The position numbers were made by a program, and so were the translations under genes. The notes beneath the pieces are model-generated. The model was not told the DNA's origin and did no database searches. It saw only the letters and a program-made list of their open reading frames with translations. A DNA stretch of 9,518 nucleotides from assembly GCA_026785865.1 (NCBI GenBank), contig JAJAZG010000151.1:1-9518 (forward strand), given 5' to 3'. This DNA comes from Pseudanabaena sp. CAN_BIN31. Its GTDB lineage: Bacteria > Cyanobacteriota > Cyanobacteriia > Pseudanabaenales > Pseudanabaenaceae. Of the stretch, positions 5,934 through 9,518 are shown piece by piece (position 1 is the first letter of the stretch; each line of letters starts with the position of its first letter).

Positions 5934-6006
5934 TCGGTTTTTACCACAAACAAATAATAAATTCATATCTCAGCCTTAAAAATTATTCAATAAGTGCGAG
6001 AATCCC

Positions 6007-6603
6007 ATGGCATATAGTAACTTCACTCTGAGACAAGTCGAAAAAGACTTTCATTTGCAAATTGAAGAAAAAATTGATTTGTTTGCCCATGTCGTAGCGA
6101 TCGCACCTAGTGACGATATTAAAAAGCTCCTCGCTGAAAATATTCCTCTTGCCCTCGCCATTAACACCGAAAAAGCGCGATCAGAATTTTTGATTGCCCC
6201 CACCTTATTAGAATTAAGGCGGCGATCGCCTATTCCCATCAGTCTGTTTTCTGGAACCGAATTTGCGGTTAGTCCAGAACAAGGATTAACGGGCTATTGC
6301 GACTATTTGATCAGCCTATCTAAACAACAGTTAATGATTAGCGCCCCAGTAATTGCGATCGTTGAAGCAAAAAATGAAGACATTAAATCAGGGTTGGGGC
6401 AATGTGTCTCGGAAATGATCGCCGCGCAGTTGTTTAATGAGCTTGAAAACAATGACATCAAGACAATTTATGGCATCGTCACTTCAGGTGAAATCTGGAA
6501 GTTTCTGCAAATAAATAAGCAAACAGTCGTAATTGATCTCACCGACTACTACGTCACTGACATTGGTAAAATTCTTGGCATTCTCCTACAATTTATTCAA
6601 TAA
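6007..6603 (+). CDS. Hypothetical protein with PD-(D/E)XK nuclease-like core, 198 aa
   Basis: I cannot name the family with certainty, but it resembles a cyanobacterial multi-copy group of about 200 residues. Glu60 lies in an N-terminal helix (TEKARSEFLIAPTLLEL, 54-70). GYCDYLIS (97-104, Asp99) is followed by the strand IAIVEAKNEDI (116-126) with the ExK pair Glu120/Lys122. GQCVSEMIAAQLF (131-143, Gln132) comes next, then GIVTSGEIWKFLQI (156-169). This Glu...Asp...ExK...Gln order matches the PD-(D/E)XK fold, close to the N-terminal nuclease part of Type I restriction subunits. No helicase part follows, so it is a stand-alone domain. ATG at 6007 has GAGAA about 5-9 nt upstream. It lies 135 bp after crr7, has two HIP1 octamers and looks resident rather than recently acquired. 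Biological role unknown. Confidence 0.7.
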   Translation: MAYSNFTLRQVEKDFHLQIEEKIDLFAHVVAIAPSDDIKKLLAENIPLALAINTEKARSEFLIAPTLLELRRRSPIPISLFSGTEFAVSPEQGLTGYCDYLISLSKQQLMISAPVIAIVEAKNEDIKSGLGQCVSEMIAAQLFNELENNDIKTIYGIVTSGEIWKFLQINKQTVVIDLTDYYVTDIGKILGILLQFIQ

Positions 6604-6622
6604 GCAGCCCTTTTGCTGCTTA
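6601..6622. terminator. Bidirectional stem-loop holding both convergent stop codons
   Basis: TAAGCAGC (6601-6608) and GCTGCTTA (6615-6622) form a perfect 8-bp stem with a 6-nt loop CCTTTT. The left arm begins with the stop codon of the upstream gene and the right arm ends with the stop codon of the devA-like gene read from the other strand. No long T-run follows on either strand, so termination strength is uncertain. Its position between two convergent genes supports a shared transcript-end function. Confidence 0.55.
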
Positions 6623-7399
6623 CAACATAAAAGTACGCGAATCCATACCTGTCTCATCGTGAGATGTCGAAAAATCATTGATGATATTGTCTGATTCGAG
6701 ATTGCCATCTACTAAGTTAATAATGCGATCGGCGACATCAAGGATGCGATTATCGTGAGTGACCATCAAAATTGTGATGCCTTCTTCTTTTGCCATTTTT
6801 TGCATCAGCGTCACCACATCGCGTCCCGATTTTTTATCCAACGCCGCCGTTGGTTCATCGGCGAGGATTAAGTTTGGACGATTTACCAAAGCTCGCGCGA
6901 TCGCTACTCGTTGTTTTTGTCCACCTGACAGCGCATGGGGTTTATAGTCAACCCTATCACTGAGTCCAAGCTGACCCAAAATTTCAGCAGCTTTCGCATT
7001 ACCACCTTGATGGCTAAATAGATCCGTGGACATCATCACGTTTTGTCTGGCTGTCAAAGAATGGAAGAGATTGTGAGCTTGAAAGATAAAGCCAATGTTT
7101 TTGCGAATTTGCACCAATTTTTTGGGGGCTAACCCTTTAAGTTCTTGCCCCAAAATTTGCAAGCTCCCATCTTGAATCGTGCGTAAAGCCCCAATTAAAG
7201 TTAGGAGTGTGGTCTTACCCGATCCTGACGGTCCAGTGAGGATCACAATTTGCCCAGAGTAGATCTCTAAATTGATATCAAATAGAACCTGCTTAAATAA
7301 ATCGCCCTCACCATAATGAAAGTTGAGATTGCGGATTTGTACCGATGGCTCGGCGCTAGAAGTCAAAGATTGTAATGTAGTATCAGAAGAAGCGAGCAT
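6620..7399 (-). CDS. devA: ABC exporter ATP-binding protein, DevA/LolD-like
   Basis: A 259-residue ABC ATPase that would power an exporter at the inner membrane. Motifs: Walker A GPSGSGKT (56-63), Q-loop Gln107 (FIFQAHNLF), signature LSGGQKQR (157-164), Walker B LILADE (177-182) and H-loop His215 (VTHD). All catalytic residues are intact. FHYGEGDLFKQVLFDINLEI (27-46) and the segment around GALRTIQDGSLQILGQEL are typical of the cyanobacterial DevA group, whose partners are the membrane-fusion protein DevB and permease DevC (glycolipid or other envelope export). Neither partner is adjacent: ycf20 lies upstream on the other strand and the downstream gene is convergent. It is therefore an orphan ATPase here, or its partners are elsewhere. 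The first 19 residues are a Ser/Thr-rich extension. It could equally serve a LolD/MacB-like system. Confidence 0.85.
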   Translation of the reverse strand: MLASSDTTLQSLTSSAEPSVQIRNLNFHYGEGDLFKQVLFDINLEIYSGQIVILTGPSGSGKTTLLTLIGALRTIQDGSLQILGQELKGLAPKKLVQIRKNIGFIFQAHNLFHSLTARQNVMMSTDLFSHQGGNAKAAEILGQLGLSDRVDYKPHALSGGQKQRVAIARALVNRPNLILADEPTAALDKKSGRDVVTLMQKMAKEEGITILMVTHDNRILDVADRIINLVDGNLESDNIINDFSTSHDETGMDSRTFML

Positions 7400-7416
7400 G
7401 GTCTAGTAACCTATGG

Positions 7417-7467
7417 GCAAAGTAATTGATTCGCAAAGTAATTGATTGGCAAAATAAAACATTGATT
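7417..7467. repeat. Tandem 16-bp-period direct repeat upstream of the devA-like gene
   Basis: GCAAAGTAATTGATT occurs perfectly at 7417-7431 and 7433-7447. A third, diverged unit starts exactly 16 bp later at 7449 with GCAAA and ends with ATTGATT at 7461-7467 after a 4-nt insertion. The array lies 18 bp upstream of the devA-like start codon and about 70 bp upstream of the divergent ycf20 start. A 16-bp period places copies about 1.5 helical turns apart. It may be a regulator-binding array or a slippage product. Confidence 0.6.
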
Positions 7468-7535
7468 TAGATTGTTGATGAAGCTTCAAGACTATATTAA
7501 CTATTATTTTAGTGATTGTTAGGTAAGAGATATTT

Positions 7536-7889
7536 ATGCAAAATACTCGTCTTAGTACTATTGTCAATCTCAGTATTGGGCAATTGTCCCAATGGTCGCG
7601 TAATCCTTGGCGGCGAACATCTTTGATCTTGATTAGCTTATTGCTGGGATTTTTTTTAGCATCTGTAATCTCCACCTCAACAGGTGCAAGATCTGAATTA
7701 GATATTGTGGTGGCGGCGATCGCTCTTTTCGTTGTAGAACTAATTAATCGCTTTGTTTATAGCCCAAGGCGCATAACTCTTGCGGATGGCAGTCTAGTGC
7801 CTCGATCTTTAGCTACAGAAATGTTAAATTCAGTGAAATTAGGTGTAGTTTATGGACTATTTCTGGAAGCATTTAAGCTGGGTTCCTGA
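7536..7889 (+). CDS. ycf20: Ycf20 / DUF565 family membrane protein
   Basis: A 117-residue protein conserved in cyanobacteria and plastids. The family hallmark NPWRRTSLILISLLLGFFLAS (23-43) leads into the first membrane segment (about 28-47). A short loop STSTGARSE precedes the second hydrophobic helix (56-73), and NRFVY (71-75) follows. The remaining C-terminal 42 residues are mixed, with a mildly hydrophobic KLGVVYGLFLEAFKLG end. In Chlamydomonas, a Ycf20 homologue affects non-photochemical quenching; the molecular role in cyanobacteria is not established. ATG at 7536 has a GAGA-type Shine-Dalgarno about 6-10 nt upstream. It is divergent from the devA-like gene and convergent with the cobO-like gene, with two hairpins after its stop. 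One HIP1 octamer lies inside. Confidence 0.88.
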   Translation: MQNTRLSTIVNLSIGQLSQWSRNPWRRTSLILISLLLGFFLASVISTSTGARSELDIVVAAIALFVVELINRFVYSPRRITLADGSLVPRSLATEMLNSVKLGVVYGLFLEAFKLGS

Positions 7890-7891
7890 AC

Positions 7892-7918
7892 CAGAAAGCC
7901 TACTAAGAAAGCTTTCTG
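7892..7918 (+). terminator. Stem-loop just after ycf20
   Basis: CAGAAAGC (7892-7899) and GCTTTCTG (7911-7918) form a perfect 8-bp stem with an 11-nt loop, starting 3 nt after the ycf20 stop codon. No T-run follows, so it may be an RNA-stabilising 3' hairpin or the first part of a two-hairpin terminator with the larger one downstream. Confidence 0.45.
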
Positions 7919-7954
7919 ATGATCATTACAGCAATTTCCGAGCAAACGAACCAC

Positions 7955-8003
7955 AATAGAAAATTTAAAAAGGTTATAAAGCAACCTTTTTAAATTTTCT
8001 ATT
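7955..8003. terminator. 21-bp perfect inverted repeat between convergent ycf20 and cobO-like genes
   Basis: Arms 7955-7975 and 7983-8003 are exact reverse complements over 21 bp, with a 7-nt loop. The base of the stem is A/T-rich on both sides, with AACC next to the loop in the right arm (GGTT on the left), so transcripts from either direction meet an A/U-rich stem. It is placed as a bidirectional terminator between convergent genes. Its length and perfection also resemble a miniature palindromic element. A second small palindrome, AGCGC-AAA-GCGCT (8016-8028), lies between it and the cobO-like stop codon. Confidence 0.55.
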
Positions 8004-8035
8004 AATTCTGGTTTGAGCGCAAAGCGCTGTAAAGC

Positions 8036-8635
8036 TTAATTGCGGCGATGGGTAACTTGATCGGCGTATTCAGTAATGCGAGAGGGCATAGAGGCTCCTG
8101 TCAAGATCATGTTGACTTTAGGCGATCGCGTTTCTAACACTTCTAGTAGTTCTTCTTCAGTAATTAGCGATCGCGCCACGAGCAAATTTGCTTCATCTAG
8201 AACAATTAAGCCTGCACGACCCGATTTAATCGCGACTTTGGCATAGTCCCATAGCTCCAATACTGCTGATTTCTCGGTATCAGTCAACTCGATATCATCT
8301 TTAGATAAATCTCGCTGAGCATCACAACGTAGCCATTCCAAATTTTCAACGAGCCGACGGGGATTGCTCAATCCTTGATTAATACCTGTCTGAAAAAGTT
8401 GCACGAGTAATACTTGTGTACCTTGACCTGCAACACGCATCGCCTGAGCAATGATGTCGGCATAAAGGTTACGATGAGGGGCGATAAAAACCTGAACATT
8501 ACCTTTAAGTGGGGTCACGATCAATGTGGATTTGGGTAAGTTAGGATCTACGAGATTAGTCTTGGGCTGATTTTGATTGATTTTTGATTGATTCGTCTTA
8601 ATCTGAGCCGTATTAATTTGAGCCACCATAAACAT
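8036..8635 (-). CDS. CobO/BtuR-like (corrinoid adenosyltransferase superfamily) protein lacking the P-loop
   Basis: This 199-residue protein follows the CobO/BtuR chain, the ATP:cob(I)alamin adenosyltransferase family. Shared blocks are AQAMRVAGQGTQVLLVQLFQTG (63-84), the Walker B-like LIVLDEAN (143-150), EEELLEVLETRSP (160-172), MILTG (176-180) and ADQVT (191-195). Where true CobO has the P-loop GDGKGKTTAA, this protein has APHRNLYADIIAQ (52-64), so ATP binding in the usual way is unlikely. I recall a cyanobacterial branch with a similar APHR/SPHR-type start, so loss of the P-loop is probably ancestral there and the function different. The first 35 residues are Asn/Gln/Lys-rich and low-complexity. 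The start is at 8635, with Met3 as an alternative; no good Shine-Dalgarno exists. Adenosyltransferase activity should not be assumed. Confidence 0.75.
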   Translation of the reverse strand: MFMVAQINTAQIKTNQSKINQNQPKTNLVDPNLPKSTLIVTPLKGNVQVFIAPHRNLYADIIAQAMRVAGQGTQVLLVQLFQTGINQGLSNPRRLVENLEWLRCDAQRDLSKDDIELTDTEKSAVLELWDYAKVAIKSGRAGLIVLDEANLLVARSLITEEELLEVLETRSPKVNMILTGASMPSRITEYADQVTHRRN

Positions 8636-8655
8636 ATGTAGTGTTTAAATTTCCA

Positions 8656-8967
8656 CTAAGCATTATAGCAAACACTAGATGTAGACATAATTAAATATAA
8701 AACCCAAAAAGCTGTGGCGTGCGCCTCTGGAACAATCGATCTACCGCCAAAGGTGCAACGTAATTCAGGAAAGGCTAATGCAATCTGTTTGTCTTCAGTT
8801 ACTGCATTAATCGCATTACAAAATTTAAGTTGCAGTCGAGAATATTGACCTTGGGGCATCGGTTTCTGGTGAATAGAACCATCAATATATTCATTAGCAG
8901 GCTTTGTTTCTGGCTGCTCTAGAAAGCGATCGAGTGTGATTAGAACATCTTGTGTAGCAAGGGTCAT
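8656..8967 (-). pseudogene. Truncated Uma2/DUF820-family endonuclease-like gene
   Basis: The first 80 codons are a good Uma2/DUF820 N-terminus: TLDRFLEQPETKPANEYIDG (11-30), KPMPQGQYSRLQ (35-46) and AFPELRCTFGGRSIVP (65-80). Uma2 proteins are about 180-200 residues with a PD-(D/E)XK fold, expanded in cyanobacteria. Homology stops at residue 80, just where the catalytic VPD strand should be; the remaining 23 residues are unrelated. The junction (about 8726) coincides with a block reading AAAACCCAAAAAGC then GTGGCGTGCGCC (8699-8725), which looks like a fragment of a dispersed palindromic repeat. The later catalytic ExK region is absent, so nuclease activity is not expected. ATG at 8967 with AAGG about 9 nt upstream is intact, so the decay is at the 3' end only. 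The tail now carries the promoter of the cobO-like gene. Confidence 0.7.
8662..8670 (-). promoter_or_regulatory. Extended -10 promoter element for the cobO-like gene
   Basis: Read on the minus strand this is TGCTATAAT, a perfect TATAAT with the extended-minus-10 TGn. It lies 27-35 nt upstream of the 8635 start codon. The -35 position has only TTATGT at 17-nt spacing (8685-8690), which extended -10 promoters tolerate. The element sits inside the tail of the truncated Uma2 reading frame. Confidence 0.45.
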
Positions 8968-8992
8968 GGTGATTTACCTTGTTTGGAAAGGT

Positions 8993-9100
8993 AGGCAACT
9001 TGAACAGGCAAGGGGCTTAAGCCCCTTGTTCGCACTATTGAAAATTACAATACTAAGGCAACTTGTTTTTACAAGTTGCCTTGGTATTGTCGCACAATAC
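8993..9100. repeat. Composite palindromic repeat cluster (REP/MITE-like)
   Basis: The 10-mer AGGCAACTTG occurs at 8993-9002 and 9056-9065, and inverted at 9072-9081. Between the first two lies a perfect 20-bp palindrome (9009-9028) centred on GGGGCTTAAGCCCC. A second stem has arms 9047-9066 and 9071-9090 (19 pairs plus one G-T) around a TTTT loop. A third, GTATTGT (9084-9090) with ACAATAC (9094-9100), competes with the second for the same strand. The outer 10-mers could be terminal inverted repeats of an 89-bp miniature element (8993-9081). No target-site duplication is obvious. The rest of the 233-bp gap 8968-9200 holds only the Uma2 leader and an AT-rich mod leader with a possible TATACT at 9133-9138. 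Confidence 0.65.
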
Positions 9101-9200
9101 GATTTTCAGGTAAATCTTTGATTTTTGCCTGTTATACTTACGAAGCAACTAAGCACAAAAATATAGCAGTTACTCAAGACTACTGGTAAAAACTAAGTAT

Positions 9201-9518
9201 ATGGACGGTAAATCTCTAGATGTTACGGATGAGAAATTAGAGCAGCTAAAGGATTTATTTCCAGATATTTTTTCGGAGGGCAAGATCGATCTGTTGCGTT
9301 TGAGGCAGTCGTTAGGCGAAGAGGTTTTTGTTCAAAATGAGCATTATGAGTTGTCTTGGGCGGGGAAGGGTGAAGCGCGTAAGCAAATTCAAAATCAGAC
9401 TACGGCAACGATGATTCCTGATCATGTGGGTAGTGTGAATTTTGGTGATACGCAAAATGTTTTTATTGAGGGAGAGAATTTAGAGGTTTTACGGGTCTTG
9501 CAGAAGTCTTATTTTGGC
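9201..9518 (+). CDS. Type III restriction-modification system, Mod methyltransferase subunit, first 106 residues
   Basis: Type III Mod subunits are beta-class N6-adenine DNA methyltransferases that recognise the site and act alone as methylases or with Res for restriction. The visible N-terminus has the family's opening: a charged helical lead (DEKLEQLKDLFPDIF, 10-24), KIDLLRLRQSLGEEV (28-42), YELSWAGKGEARKQIQ (49-64), TTATMIPD (67-74), and FIEGENLEVLRVLQKSYFG (88-106). The last block normally lies just before the catalytic DPPYNTG motif, which would follow beyond the window. No stop interrupts it. ATG at 9201 fits the family start; the leader has no strong Shine-Dalgarno. No HIP1 octamer appears in this stretch, unlike the housekeeping genes. 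A res helicase gene would be expected downstream but cannot be seen. Confidence 0.87.
   Translation, partial: MDGKSLDVTDEKLEQLKDLFPDIFSEGKIDLLRLRQSLGEEVFVQNEHYELSWAGKGEARKQIQNQTTATMIPDHVGSVNFGDTQNVFIEGENLEVLRVLQKSYFG

Larger units (their letters stand above)
9..8174. repeat. HIP1 octamers (GCGATCGC), 14 copies
   Basis: Copies begin at 9, 442, 2830, 3095, 3604, 5085, 5292, 5825, 6097, 6222, 6897, 7716, 8122 and 8167. HIP1 is the highly iterated palindrome of many cyanobacterial genomes, and this density supports a cyanobacterial origin. The gaps 450-2829, 3612-5084 and 8175-9518 cover M1, R2, the Uma2 remnant and mod, matching the genes most likely to be acquired. Counts are by eye. Confidence 0.85.

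Noticed and set aside
6051..6239. 62-codon - strand open frame
   Set aside because: It is antisense to the PD-(D/E)XK-like gene at 6007-6603 and has no independent support.
6759..6947. 62-codon + strand open frame
   Set aside because: It is antisense to the devA-like ATPase, across its conserved signature and Walker B region.
7417..7467. CRISPR-like direct repeats
   Set aside because: The repeat units adjoin with only one base between them, so there are no spacers, and no cas genes are present.
7403..7675. 90-codon - strand open frame ahead of the devA-like gene
   Set aside because: It overlaps ycf20 antisense and the tandem repeat, with no family resemblance.
8936..9121. 61-codon + strand open frame
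   Set aside because: It runs through the palindromic repeat cluster; its composition reflects the repeats, not coding.

Overview
The window looks like cyanobacterial chromosome. Fourteen copies of the HIP1 octamer GCGATCGC are visible. Several genes belong to families typical of cyanobacteria and plastids: Ycf20/DUF565, the NDH-assembly factor CRR7, a DevA-type ABC ATPase, a cyanobacterial ScpB with an N-terminal extension, and a CobO-like protein without a P-loop. The abundant small palindromic repeats would suit a Pseudanabaena-like lineage, but that is a guess. All calls come from reading the sequence; no database search was run.

Layout. 1-539 (-): 5' part of a dihydroorotase gene. 618-821 (-): small ribbon-helix-helix-like protein. 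969-4823: restriction-modification island with the alternating order M1> <R1 M2> <R2. M1 is a cytosine-5 methyltransferase strongly resembling M.HaeIII (GGCC). R1 is an unrecognised protein with a PD-(D/E)XK-like D...SxK signature, overlapping M1 tail to tail by 18 nt. M2 is a second cytosine-5 methyltransferase, ending in a sliding-clamp-type QLALF peptide. R2 is a probable nuclease with a D...ExK signature. 4892-5527 (-): scpB. 5611-5871 (+): CRR7 homologue. 6007-6603 (+): PD-(D/E)XK-like hypothetical protein. 6620-7399 (-): orphan DevA-like ATPase. 7536-7889 (+): ycf20. 8036-8635 (-): CobO-like protein. 8656-8967 (-): truncated Uma2/DUF820 pseudogene. 9201-9518 (+): start of a Type III modification (Mod) methyltransferase gene that runs off the window.

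How it fits together. Housekeeping genes (pyrC, scpB, crr7, devA, ycf20, cobO-like) surround a DNA-modification and nuclease cluster. Three DNA methyltransferases and up to four nuclease-fold proteins lie within 9.5 kb. M1, R2 and the mod fragment contain no HIP1 octamer, and the island looks AT-rich, as expected for acquired DNA. The most promising novelty is the pair of interleaved Type II-like systems. Their candidate endonucleases do not match any family I can name, and one of them sits opposite a HaeIII-like methyltransferase.

Intergenic DNA is rich in structure: a 16-bp-period repeat upstream of the devA-like gene, a 21-bp perfect inverted repeat between ycf20 and the cobO-like gene, and a compact array of palindromes sharing a 10-mer between the Uma2 remnant and mod. 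No rRNA, tRNA, CRISPR array, riboswitch or transposase was seen.
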